DNA of 64,000 bases from Rhynchosporium graminicola (lineage: Eukaryota > Ascomycota > Leotiomycetes > Helotiales > Ploettnerulaceae): NCBI GenBank assembly GCA_900074885.1, contig FJUW01000002.1, forward strand, positions 372,001 to 436,000. The letters run 5' to 3'. Below the pieces are notes generated by a model. The model was not told the origin of the DNA, did not search any database, and saw only the letters and a program-made list of their open reading frames with translations. Shown here piece after piece: positions 37,815 to 49,503 of this stretch. Within the stretch, counting starts at the first letter, position 1. Each line of letters begins with the position of its first letter. Position numbers and translations under genes: made by a program.

Positions 37815-38233
37815 ACGTCTCCAAGGAAGACCAGCATAAGTCGATACACGGACCGGCCAGCTGCAGGTGAAGCGGGTAAAGGTTCCATTTTGGGTTGCTG
37901 ATATCTTACACCCAACTCACTTAGAGTTTCTGGATGGGCTTTCTTTACGTTAACAACTCGTCTGAACTTACTTTTGACTCATGATCACCTTGGGGAAAAT
38001 GCATCGGGCCCCTAGTTAAAATAGCAGGATCGGATTTGCTAGCCCAGAATGCCACGTGACATAGCACGACACCCAAGTTCTCGACACTGAAGCTAGGTAG
38101 GAGACGCCGAGAGAATCTATAATAAATACTTTTCCCCACTCTAGACTCAAGAGCACTTCCCAGACATCTATCAAAAGTCTTCCAACGCCGAAAATAACCA
38201 CTGTGAATCATCTTGTCTTTTTTGGTGTAGCGA

Positions 38234-39885
38234 ATGCAAAGCGAGGGTTACATTGAAGCAGAGGCCAGCTGCTTGAAAAAATACCAACCCTCCCAAAATG
38301 ATCGCCTCCCTGCCAACGCCCCACTTTACGATGCTGAAAAGGCGAAAGTGGAAGATGCTGGAGCTTCTCGCACAGATGAACCTGTGATTGAGGCAGCTTC
38401 AGACCCAGCCATTGACGGCAAAGGCATCTTCGAAAATGATGTCTCTCCCGACTCCGGCAATTCGTCTGATACAGATGAGGAAAAAGATGACTTTCCTGAA
38501 GGCGGCCTACGAGCGTAAGCGAAGTGCATTTCTTACTAGCAGTATACGTTGAATTTTCTAAGAAGATTTTGATCTTGGTTCTCATATGCAATACTATTGA
38601 TATCTCACTTGTGTCCTTATTCGTAACTAACTTCTCAAACAGATGGTTTGTCGTTCTCGGATCTTTCTGTGGCTCATTCTCCGTCTTCGGAATAATCAAC
38701 AGCACAGCCGTCTTGCTCGAGTACTTCAGCCATAACCAGCTGCAAGCTAATGACGAAAGCCAGATCGGATGGATCTTTGGCCTTGCTACATTCTTGACGT
38801 TCTTTTGTGGCGCTCCCATCGGACCTATTTTTGACTCCTATGGACCAAGAGCATTGATATTTTGTGGGAGTGTTCTCCTCCTCGCTTCAATGTTCCTACT
38901 TGGGCTTTGTACTCGTAAGCGAAGTATACACATCTCATGTTTTCTTCAGTGCTAACTGCAACGAGAATATTGGCATTTCATTATGGTCTACAGTATTCTG
39001 AATGGAATTGGTGGATGTCTGATCAATACTCCTTGCATTGCCTCAATTGGCCATTTCTTTTTAGTCAAGAGGGGGAATGCAACAGGTATAGCTATGACAG
39101 CTGGATCCATCGGCGGCATTATCTTCCCATTAATGCTACAACGACTTCTTCCCCGAGTGGGCTTTGCATGGGCAACTCGAATTCTTGGATTTATCCTCCT
39201 CTTCCTTCTGATTCTTGCAAACTTGCTTGTTCGAAGCAGACTCCCACGAAAGCCGATGGCAAGCTTTAAGAGCGTGTCGCCTGAATTCAGCCTATTCTAC
39301 AAAGACATGCCATTTGCTCTTGTATCTCTTGGGATCTTTTTGACGGAGTGGGGTATCTTTGTACCTCTAACGTACATCACTTCTTATTCCACGTCTCACG
39401 GACAGAGCTCGGCTTTCGGCTTTCAAATCATCGCCATTCTGAACGCTGGATCTTTCTTCGGACGATTCGGCGCTGGTTTGGCTGCTGACGTGATTGGACG
39501 AGTGAATACCTTGATCCTCGGCATCGGGATGTGCATCATCGCATGCCTGGCCTTGTGGCTCCCTGCAGGAAATTCAGCGGCAATGATCATCGCCTTCGCG
39601 GTGATATTCGGCTTTGTGAGCGGCAGTAATCTCAGTCTCAGTCCTGTTTGCGTTGGCCAATTGTGCAAAACGGAGCATTATGGCAGATACTATGCGACAT
39701 GCTGGATGTTTGTGTCCTTCGGAACGCTCACTGCTCTGCCAATCGGTGGTCAGATCCTCACTATGATGGATGGTGACTACACTGGCTTGATCATCTTTGC
39801 TGCTGCATCATATGTCGGCGCCGCTGTATGCCTCATTGCAGCCAGAGTATTGAAGGTCGGATGGAAGCTCAACGCGATATACTGA
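38234..39885 (+). CDS. MFS transporter, monocarboxylate-porter (MCT) type
   Basis: Three exons (38234-38514, 38643-38914, 38966-39885) encode 490 aa. A ~90-residue acidic cytosolic N-terminus (SDTDEEKDDFPEGGLRAW) precedes 12 membrane segments. The typical MCT opening is present: EGGLRAWFVVLGSFCGSFSV, then a GIINSTAVLLEYF block. QIGWIFGLATFLTFFCGAPI and GPIFDSYGPRAL follow. The second half begins after a loop near KPMASFKSVSPEF. C-terminal motifs include FGAGLAADVIGRVNTL. Fungal members carry monocarboxylates, riboflavin or unknown substrates; the substrate here is open. Intron 2 uses an AACGAG acceptor only ten bases after its CTAAC branch site. Both introns start with the same 11 bases, GTAAGCGAAGT. 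Confidence 0.9.
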
Positions 39886-42800
39886 GCAGTTTCAAAGAGA
39901 TTGAGGATCAAGGAGTGAGAGTTGGAAGTAGGTATCAACACTGATACATACCAAGCTGGAAGAAAGCTGAGTTGAAATCCTGTAGACTTAGGGGATTGGA
40001 GGAGAGTGGTTATCTACTTCTGCGAATCGTTTCGTCTCTGTTTCATTTCTATCGTCATTTGTGTCTACACATGCGCCTGCAAGATTTCGTCAAGGATAAC
40101 TGTTCGAACTATTCCACTTATCTATAGTAGCATTATAGCAATAGTACAAAGGAACCTTAACATCTGCCTAAGTCAATAGAGTCCTTCTCCTCATGCAATA
40201 TAGCCTGTGAGAAGTGTTATGCCTGTGATTTGTCTAGTGTCGCTGACAGTCGCTGTCGTGCATACTCTTCGAAGCCTACTTTATCCTGTCTTAAGCCAAG
40301 TAGCCAAACAACAGCTTTTTCGCCAACATAGCTGTTTTGACTATACCAATTCGCAATACCAACCTATCTACCTGATCGATAACTAACGATTATATGAGGA
40401 AAAAACTTTAATCTAGACGGCACTGCGCCCAAAAGTCCAGGTTGAGGCACAAAGATCCCTGGCAACGACAAATGCGGTGGGCAACTCTCGTGCTACGAGA
40501 TAAGTAAGATCCCCTCTTTAAATCCCTCGTGTGACATCCTCCGGGAATATCTATGAGCTGGTGAGAGTAACAACGCAACCATCCAAACAATGAAGCAACA
40601 AATCTGAAAAAATTAAAAAATTGATGTTAGAGTATAGGCCGGCAAGGAGACAGACGATAAAGATCACTGTGAGTAAAATACCCCTCCTATGATATATGGA
40701 ATAGTATTAGTCAAAAAAGCTCAAGTTTATTTTTCATATTTCTCCCTTTAAACAAGTAATTCATTCTCCATTTTAGTGGACTTTGGCGAATCAAGATGCG
40801 TATTTACATACCTAAACAGGTCTCCTTTCGTATATCGAACTAACTCCGTCGCCTTTCAGCGCGCCTAGTCCCTTCTTGTTACACTTAACGAGAGCCTGCT
40901 AGCTTTCGAAGTAAAAACATAATAATTTTTCAGCGTGAAATCGTATGAAGTTATAGGCCCCCTCTTTAGTTGAGAAATCGCGTTCTTATTTATATCAGTG
41001 CATACAAAGGATATTTGCCAAGCCTCGCTTACATGACAACAAAACAAGTACCTATATATATAATTCATACTTGTGTACCTGTCGCGCCAACTGGTACCGT
41101 CTCCATAAATCTCTCGAGAATTTGGTCACCCAGTTTTGGAAAGTAGCACTTCCAAACATTCGACTAATTAGGAAGTCTGCTACCCAGCAAGACTAAGCCA
41201 TGCCTAATGCTGACTCATGAAAGCCATTTTCATAGTCATATCCCGAGATCTTCAATCAATATTCATTATTCTAGAGGACTAAAAACAGATCTGTTGCTTC
41301 CTTAATGCTTGATCCGATTTTCTACTTGCAACTAGAGCACCGCAGTCATGCATTTTCCGCTTTTCCACAAAATGTATATATCCACGCTCACCACCACGCT
41401 CGCACTAATAGAGCATACCTATCATACTTCAATCGATCAAGTCCAAAAAATCATCAAAGATCTTAGGTGCTTTAGACCCATCTGAGGTAGTAGATCGGCA
41501 GATTTTTATCTGTACCGACTGGTGGGTGCGGTATAAGTTCATTAAAACCAAAAAACTCTAGCTTAAGCTTTATTGAAAAATAATCAAATATCACTTGATG
41601 TTTTATTTTCTGTATTGCAGTGCATAAGCTTAGACGGCGTATATAGCCACTGTCCAAAGCCTGCTCGTCGAATGATGCTCGCTTAGTTCCAACCTCCTCA
41701 CCTCTAGAAAGCAGAATCATTCACCTATATTATCCCTAGAGTACTATTAAAGAGAATTATATCTCGACCAATCTACATCAGATTTCCACCTACTAACTAT
41801 AATAGCCGGTGAATTTATTCACTCTGTAAACCCAAGTAAGTAAATTTCTGCTACAAAAATTGATTTGAGTCGCTATAATTACGTCTGCTCGAATTCTATA
41901 ACGAGCTACCCAGACACTTGACTAACGTCTCGAAACAGTGGCTGCATTGGGCACTTGCCATTTGGAATTTGGCGTTTGGCATTTGGTGGAGCACCATGTT
42001 TGGGTGCTCATGGCGGAAGGGGGCGTTTCGCGATAGAAAACAAAAAAACAAAAAAAAACAATACCCCGGCGGGGGTCAGAAACACGAAAAAGATGATAAA
42101 AAAGTGCGAATTTTGTGAGTATAAATCCTCTCCTTTCTTCCTTGAGCAAATGTTGTTATTGCGATTCGAATCAAATCTTTTTTTTGCTCTTTGTTTTTTT
42201 TCTGGTTTGTTTTGTTCGAGCTAAGCGAGAATCATAAATCTCCAGCAGAAAATGGGATACAACCCTGAACTCACGGTCAATTATTCTTTTTCATCATAGA
42301 ATGCTATCTAGCCTTTGTATAGGGCTATTTGTAAAGAAGTTTGTAAACATAAAGCGAACATAATAGATACTTTAGAAGTGATAACCAGATCCACCTGATC
42401 CTTCATAGCCATGCCTTGGTCGGGACAAGTGGACTGCTGGCAGCTATTTCAAGTACTCCGTATAATTTGCAATCCAGCCGGGGCTATCCGTAAGCTTGGT
42501 GTACTTCTAGCTGAATTATTCATATGAGATTTATGATAGTATGCACACTTCAATCTTGCTAAATAGGAGACTCCCGCTCCTGCTCTTGTAATTTGATGCA
42601 TGAGACTGCGAAGGCGCCCTCTCGACTTTGGCCAACATGAAACCGGATTGATCAATTAATGCATAAATACACTATCGGTCGCGCCTAATATTCGAAGCAA
42701 GCCAGACCCAGCGTGAATATAACCGAACAAAGACGAAAAATTCAGCATGGCTGGCGATCTCACGCACCAAATTCAAAAGGCTGAAATAGCATGGGATTCT

Positions 42801-43338
42801 GACAAAAGTAGTAACTTACCAAAATTACAGATCTGTCACAGATTCTTAGCGGAATCATTGGCTGGATGCTGATGTACAGTTCATTTGAACCGTCTACTGG
42901 TAATCACAAATCTCATCTCAGCGATTGGTCAGGTCAGTGTGGTAGCAGACTTTATACACATATCGGCTTCAACCTGTATAGATCGAGACTTTCAACGAAA
43001 AATCCACTCTACAGTTCCAGGGTGTGTGATAGTGGAGTAGGATAAATCTTGTAGCACGACTGAGTTCTGCTCTGAGCTGACATTGAAAACGTTACCTATG
43101 CACAAGCTTCAATGCTATCGATCTACGACTGAGAGAGAGCATTGATGCTCTTGGAAGTACATCCAGCCAGCAGATTCAGCGGAAGGTAAGGCACTGTATA
43201 TATCTGTGGTATCCTCGATCCTATATATACATGACATCATTAGACATCTCCAGTCAACCCAACCCAAACTCCACGATCAATGCTGCCACTAGGCTTCCGC
43301 TACCCAGACAATCCACGTATCTCCAAATCCCAACCCTT
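39886..43338. other. 3.5-kb gene-free region
   Basis: It lies between the facing stops of the MCT-type transporter and MDV1. Apart from the two 3' UTRs it holds AT-rich sequence, A- and T-runs near 42042 and 42178, and a short TTTGG-containing direct repeat near 41962-41990. The longest ORFs (under 90 codons, for example minus 41472-41720) have no recognisable domain. It could be old transposon debris, but I cannot identify a family or terminal repeats. Confidence 0.4.
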
Positions 43339-45433
43339 CTAGCATGTCCAAATTCCTACGATACCGTCCTTGCGTCCCTCAGTCAGATAACCATCCTTGA
43401 TCCTGACCTTTTCTACAATGGAAGGCGTTTTTCCGTCTTCCTCGGCCGTGACACCCGCACCGCAGTCCCAGTGGCGCCCATCTGTTTTATCGTACACTTT
43501 CACCACGTCTTCCCCTGCTGCTGTTACGATTCTCCGGTTATCGAACATCATGCTTGTGATAGGCGCATCGTATGCATAAGCGTCGAAAATTGCGCCTGTC
43601 CGAAGATCCCAAATCTATACCATGTCAGCAATGTTCATATCATCTTCTGTAGTGAGTTTGCTTACTCTGACACTCCGGTCCAGACTGCCTGTGATGAGAT
43701 GTACATCATCGAACTGCAGGCAAGTCACTGGTCCAGTGTGACCGACAAGACTTCGATGAACCTGTCCACTTCGCAGATCCCACAGTCGAACCATCCCATC
43801 CGCAGTTCCGCAAGCCAAAGCTGCATCGAAGACTTGGACAGCCCCAACAAAATCAGCAGAACCATCTGGCAATTTGCCCGTCTGACGCCATGATCCCTCG
43901 CTGGATCCCATGGTAGCTGAAGCCTGCGCTGCTGCCCACATCACATCCAAGGTCTGTACGCAGCGTCCTGTTTCCAGATCCCATTGACGCAACGTTTTAT
44001 CGGCTGATCCGGAAATGAGAGTGTCTCCTTTGAAATGTAATGCAGTAATCTCGTCAACGTGGGCTTCTAATGTAAATAGGGGACAGTCTCGCATAGTCCC
44101 TGGCGGTGGCTCCGGCTCCTCGTCTTCTGGATTACCGAACGCCAACGGATGATCATCTTCTTCTCCGTCTTTGTTAATGCGGTTATTTTGGGGATCATAA
44201 CGAGCCTTGCTAAGATCCCACAATCGAATAGTCGCATCCATTGATCCTGTTGCAACAATGTTGTCTTCGACTTGAAGAGCTCTGACGGAGGCCGTGTGAC
44301 CTTCCAAAAGACCTATACAGCGGCCTGCATTTAAGTCCCATACTCGGACAGTGTCATCGAGGGCGGCAGTTACTATGGTACCAAATGGAACGTCGAAATC
44401 CAAGGCTGTAATCGAATCAGTGTGGGCACGAAGTTCCCGTATGTTTGAGCCGGGTTCAAAATGCTCATGCAAAATTGGCATCGACTTTCGCCGTATTGTC
44501 TTGTGTCGTTTGGGTCGCGTAGGTGTAGATTTTTCTGAGGGAAGTTTCTCGTATATCGATTCGGACATGAATGAAGCATCCATCGCTGGGTCATCCAAAT
44601 CCTCTTCTTCCTCTGTCTTTGATTGCTCAGCAAAAGCCGCAGCATCGTCTAGCTGCTCTTGAGCATCCTCCAGCCTGTTTTCAACATCCAGAACTACGAT
44701 TCATCAGCATCTTAGCTTTCAATAATTGAGGAGTTACAACTGACTGTCATGCTCCATCATGGCCTCCTCTTGCTCAAGTCCCGCTAGCCTGTCTAACACA
44801 ATCTTTCTCATATAGTTGAGATTCGAGATCTTGTTATCTATTTCCCGTATCTCACTGCTTGCCATATTCTTCCGAATTCCCATCATTTCAAGTCTATGGT
44901 TGAGAGATCCCTGCTCCTTCTTGAGCTTCGCAATAGAGGGAGGACTATCGGAATCAGATTTGTCGTCCTCGAGCAGTTTCCTTCCCCGCGATATTTTTCT
45001 CTTATGTTTCTTGCCATCTGGACTTTCCGGCAACGTAGCTTGGAAACCTTGAAATAAGGAGTATACATTGTCATGCTCAGGGATATTGGCGAGAAGTTCG
45101 TCGGGTAAATATGTCAAGGCACGATATTGTATCTCAGAAGTCGACAGTTTCGAGCGAACAAGATCCGTCGGGGATGTTTTGGCGAAGGAGAAGACGCTCC
45201 TCTGTAGGTTAGGTCTTCGAAGTTGTTTTTGTAAGTCGCTCATGGCATTTTGGTAATGGGTACTTGAAGTTGGGTCCAATGGACCCATCAGATGGCCAGC
45301 TGTGGTAGTAACCTTCCTTCCGAATGCCTCCAACCCTTTGGTCTTACATATGTTAGCTCGTGTGATGGATACTGAGTGAAGCACTCACAGATATTATGGC
45401 ATCGTCCTGCCGGTCTAAAGCTCCGCTGGCCAT
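43339..45433 (-). CDS. MDV1: Mitochondrial division protein 1 (Mdv1/Caf4-type WD40 adaptor)
   Basis: Four exons (45389-45433, 44745-45342, 43666-44693, 43339-43614) encode 648 aa. The N-terminal extension contains [20 protein letters not shown], the Fis1-binding region type. A coiled coil covers about residues 150-240 ([20 protein letters not shown], then [14 protein letters not shown]). An acidic/Ser linker precedes seven WD40 repeats from about 300 to the end, with repeats such as [40 protein letters not shown] and [13 protein letters not shown]. The protein links the outer-membrane receptor Fis1 to the dynamin Dnm1 during mitochondrial fission. Exon 1 (45 nt) is assigned from phase and the conserved KGLEAFGRK start; its acceptor ATGTAAG is weak, so the first 15 residues are less certain than the rest. 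It is divergent from ARO7. Confidence 0.94.
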
Positions 45434-45840
45434 ACGTGCTACCCTATGCTATGCGCCAGGACATAGACAGTAACTAATGACGAAATTTAAAGTGCTATAG
45501 GACGTCTTAAGGTCACAATGGCAGAAGCTGTATGTATTTGCCTTGATGTCTACGACTTGCTTCCCTCCATGATGCAGGACCAAGTTGAAGCTGTCAAGCC
45601 ACATCAAAGTGGCTGTGTAGCGGCAATGCGGCCGCCATAATCCGGTCCTCGGCAGCACTCGAGAAAGCTTCAGCTTGTTTACCCAGATCAGCAAAGAACC
45701 TGGTCAGATTGGCTTTCAATCCAAGCCATTCGATTCCTTCAAACTTCACTTCAACACTCGATTTAACAAGATTGGCCCTCCTTAGCAAACAAGATTTATA
45801 ACGCCTTGAAAGCTCCCTGCTACCCCAGCATTCCACGGTG
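45434..45840. promoter_or_regulatory. Divergent promoter region MDV1 / ARO7
   Basis: 407 bp shared by two divergent genes. Short ORFs here continue into neither gene. No classical Gcn4 site (TGACTC) was noticed. Confidence 0.4.
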
Positions 45841-46679
45841 ATGGACACTGCCATTGATCTGTCCGATGCCTCCAAGGCTTTGGATCTTTCCAACATTCGA
45901 TTTCAACTCATGTAAGAATTGAGGGCCTTTTGGTAACAACGAACTAATTTGGACAACTATGAAGCCGTTTAGAGGATACCATCACTTTCCATCTCATCGA
46001 GCGAGTCCAATTTCCTCTCAACAACACAATTTACAAACCTGGTGCTCTCAACATACCCAACAGCGACCTCAGTTTCCTCGATTGGACCCTCCGCGAACGC
46101 GAGAAGTTAGACTCCTTAATTAGACGATTCGAATCCCCAGACGAATATCCATTCTTCAAAGAGAGCCTCCAGAAACCTATCCTACAACCACTTCACTACC
46201 CAAAGATCCTTCACAAAAATGATGTCAACGTAAACGACAAGATCAAGAAGAGCTATATCGAGCATTTCCTCCCAGCAGCTTGTGCGGATTTTGGCCGGGA
46301 GGACCGCGGTGAGACAGAGGAGAATTATGGATCTTCAGCAACAGCCGATATCGCATGCTTACAGGCTCTCTCACGGCGCATCCATTTTGGAAAGTTTGTG
46401 GCTGAATCTAAATTCCAGTCCGAGAAGGAGAGGTTCATAAAGTTGATTAAAGCAGAAGATCGTGAGGGTATTGGAGCCGCTATCACGAATGAAGCGGTGG
46501 AGAAAAAAGTTCTCGAGCGTTTAGGTCTGAAGGCTAGGACGTACGGCACGGATCCTAGCATAAGCGCTGATGGACAAGGAAAGATCAACGTAGATGCGGT
46601 CGTTGCCATGTATAAGGACTTTGTTATTCCACTTACCAAGGAGGTTGAGGTGGAATACCTCATGCAACGGTTGGAATAA
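45841..46679 (+). CDS. ARO7: Chorismate mutase (AroQ, eukaryotic allosteric type)
   Basis: Two exons (45841-45911, 45965-46679; the acceptor is ATGAAG, a little unusual) encode 261 aa. It starts [20 protein letters not shown] and continues [20 protein letters not shown], the helix-1 catalytic Arg and allosteric regions. Later blocks include [49 protein letters not shown] and [17 protein letters not shown]. The all-helical fold forms a cytosolic dimer converting chorismate to prephenate for Phe and Tyr. In yeast it is activated by Trp and inhibited by Tyr; the GALNIP region involved is present, so the same is likely here. Its stop is 33 bp from the stop of BCP1 on the other strand. Confidence 0.95.
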
Positions 46680-46712
46680 GAGAAAGCTTAGAAATCTTTG
46701 CAAAGCCATGAA

Positions 46713-47634
46713 TTACTGAGCGGCATTCAGATATTCGCCGATAGCTTTTGCTGCTCCCTCGAACTTGATTGCCTCTATCAGAATCAAAGAGCCTTGTGGC
46801 TTGATCCCCATCTCAGAAAACGCCCTCTTACTATCCGCCATGCCTTCACCCTCATCTTTGGTGTATTCAAAAGATCCTGAAGCCAGAGCATGCTTCTGGA
46901 GCACCTCGTCCTCCGGATGGAAGTAGAAGACTTCTCGACTTGCGTTGGCTGCTTTGTTCTTCTTAGTTTTTGGTGCATCTTCCTGGTCCAGACTCGAGGA
47001 GATTTCGTTATAAGTCTTAGAGAGGATAAGGTAGTGAGTGAAATCGTATGGCTCCTTGTCCTCAACGGCGGCCTCGATCTCATCTATGAGCATGGTGTAC
47101 ATTGGGGGTGAGATTTCTGCTGGGACATTGATCAAGCGTTCACCTAGAACCAGGCCGACTTGTGATGAAGACGTGAGCAGGCTGCCGAGTACCGCTAAGG
47201 ATGGACTCGATTTCGACTTCTCCATTATGTATTTTGTCAAGTCTCTGACGATCTTTTTTTCTCGATGCTCGTGAAGGTTGAGAATAGTGAGGAATGCGTA
47301 TGCATCAGTCTCATCTCCGTCGACTTTAACGGTTGAACCAACAGTCGGTTGAGACAAGATGAGATCAGCAAGAGCGGAAAGATCAAATAGCTGAGAGTCA
47401 ACGTCGAGTAATTGTCTCAAGAGACTTTTGAGGCCATGGAAATCAACCTCTGGCTTGAAATTGAACCACTCAAATTCAACATTGACCATATCCACATCCT
47501 ATGGAGGGGTTAGTGTTGTATTCAGATACCTGCGTGAAGGACTATACCTCATCGCTGCCACTATCATTGTCGCCCACTTGCGCCGAAGGTGCCTCGGGGA
47601 GGACTTCTGGATCTCTACTCCTCTTTTTGACCAT
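46713..47634 (-). CDS. BCP1: Bcp1/BCCIP family protein
   Basis: Two exons (47548-47634, 46713-47498) encode 290 aa. The N-terminus [19 protein letters not shown] is basic then acidic ([20 protein letters not shown]). The family block [20 protein letters not shown] is diagnostic, followed by [40 protein letters not shown] and, near the C-terminus, [16 protein letters not shown]. In yeast Bcp1 is a nuclear chaperone for ribosomal protein uL14 (Rpl23) and affects export of Mss4 and lipid-kinase localisation. BCCIP in animals binds BRCA2 and p21. A ribosome-related role is the likelier conserved one. The start lies only 175 bp from the GMP synthase start. Confidence 0.93.
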
Positions 47635-47809
47635 TTTGAAGATGTTGATGGTGACAATAAGCAAAAGAAGTACAGCCTGAATAATTTCTTCGGTATGAGT
47701 TGCTAATCTCTCCACACTAGTCGCTATCTTAGCGCCGATTCAAAAAATTCCCTGGCCCCTACACAAAAATCCCCCTCCTTCATTCACAGTCATAACCAAA
47801 TTCGCAAAA

Positions 47810-49503
47810 ATGGCTGCCAAAGGAGATCAACAAGATGAGCCTCACAAGCTCTTCGATACCATTCTCACTCTTGACTTTGGGTAAATCTACGCCAGTTTGC
47901 GACTTCTTTCATTTCACATTTCGAACATTAACCTCTGTCCAGTTCCCAGTACACCCATCTCATTTCTCGTCGATTACGAGAACTCAATGTCTACTCTGAG
48001 ATGCTCCCGTGCACCCAGAAGATAGCAGATTTATCCTGGAAACCAAAAGGAATTATTCTCTCAGGAGGACCATATTCTGTCTACGAAGCAGACGCCCCTC
48101 ACCTTGACCCCGCGATCTTCGAACTCGGTGTACCCATCCTTGGAATATGTTACGGTTTACAAGAAATTGCCTGGCACCATGGTAAGAATGTCATTGCAGG
48201 GACCGAACGCGAATATGGACACGCAGATGTGAAGGCAAACAGAGAAGATGGCCGGGTGGACAAGTTGTTCAAGGACCTGGAGGACGATGTAAAGGTCTGG
48301 ATGTCTCACGGTGACAAGCTGGGAGCCCTTCCACCTCAATTCCACGTTATTGCGACAACGAAAAATTCCCCATTCGCCGGTATTGCGCACGAGACGAAAC
48401 CTATTTACGGCATCCAATTCCACCCCGAAGTCACACACACCCTTCGGGGAACTAAATTGTTGGAGAACTTTGCTGTTGGAATCTGCGCCGCAAAGCAAAC
48501 ATGGACAATGGCTACATTTGTGCCCAAGGAGATTGCCAGAATCAGATCTATAGTCGGAGAGAAGGGTCAAGTCCTCGGTGCGGTCAGTGGAGGAGTAGAC
48601 TCGACTGTGGCTGCCAAGCTTATGCACGAGGCCATTGGAGATCGCTTTCACGCTGTCCTCGTCGACAATGGCTGCATGCGCCTCAATGAGTGTGAACAAG
48701 TCAAGAAGACATTGACCGAGAATCTCGGAATCAATCTCACTGTTGTTGATGCCTCAGAAGAATTCCTCGACGGTCTCAAAGGTATTCACGACGACCCAGA
48801 AGCCAAGCGCAGATTTATCGGCGGCAAGTTCATCGATGTCTTCGAGGCCGAAGCTCTCAAGATCGAAGAAGCTGCCAAGAACTCCCCCAAAGCTGGTCCC
48901 ATTAAATTCTTTTTACAAGGAACCCTCTACCCCGACGTTATCGAATCCATCTCCTTCAAAGGCCCATCCCAAACCATCAAAACCCATCACAACGTTGGAG
49001 GTCTCCCAGAACGGATGATGAACGGTCAAGGCCTTAAACTGATCGAGCCCCTCCGCGAGCTCTTCAAGGACGAAGTCCGCGAATTAGGAAGACAACTCGG
49101 CATTCCCCACGACCTCGTCATGCGCCACCCTTTCCCAGGCCCCGGAATCGCCATCCGTGTCCTTGGCGAGGTCACTCGCGAACAAGTAGCTATTGCTAGA
49201 AAAGCAGATTTCATCTTCATCGAGGAGATCAAGAAGGCTGGTTTGTATGATCAAATCAGTCAGGCGTTTGCTGCTCTCTTGCCTGTGAGGGCGGTGGGTG
49301 TCATGGGCGATAAAAGGGTACATCAACAAGTTATTGCTCTCCGCGCTGTATGCACTACCGATTTCATGACTGCGAATATCTTTCGCTTCGATTGGGATTT
49401 CTTGGAGAGAGTGTCCACGCGTATTGTCAATGAGGTCGATGGTATTTGCCGCGTGGAGTATGACTTGACTAGCAAGCCTCCAGGAACCATCGAGATGGAA
49501 TAG
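47810..49503 (+). CDS. GUA1: GMP synthase (glutamine-hydrolysing)
   Basis: Two exons (47810-47880, 47943-49503) encode 543 aa. The class I glutamine amidotransferase domain (about 18-210) has the nucleophile Cys in GICYGLQE and the His/Glu pair in QFHPEVTHT. The ATP-pyrophosphatase domain follows with the P-loop [14 protein letters not shown]. The C-terminal dimerisation domain (about 420-543) contains [18 protein letters not shown] and ends KPPGTIEME. The enzyme converts XMP to GMP with Gln and ATP in the cytosol. The usual family ending is TIEWE; here a Met (ATG) replaces the Trp. No other catalytic change is seen. Confidence 0.97.

Larger units (their letters stand above)
37024..38233. promoter_or_regulatory. 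Divergent 1.2-kb promoter region, aldo/keto reductase / MFS transporter
   Basis: It separates two divergent starts and should carry both promoters. Named sites: a CRE-like bZIP site at 37295-37302 and a tandem hairpin-forming 12-mer at 37791-37814. No gene is seen within it. Confidence 0.45.

Noticed and set aside
35417..39885. Secondary-metabolite cluster, suggested by the AflF-type reductase next to an MFS transporter
   Set aside because: There is no polyketide or peptide synthetase, P450 set, O-methyltransferase or cluster regulator in the window; the neighbours are housekeeping genes.
41472..41720. 82-codon minus-strand ORF in the 39.9-43.3 kb gap as a transposase fragment
   Set aside because: No catalytic triad, zinc knuckle or terminal repeat could be seen, so no transposon family can be supported.
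43231..43893. 220-codon plus-strand ORF
   Set aside because: It lies antisense to the WD40 exons of MDV1 and has no protein character; the MDV1 reading is clearly correct.
48157..48699. 180-codon minus-strand ORF
   Set aside because: Antisense shadow of the GMP synthase amidotransferase domain.
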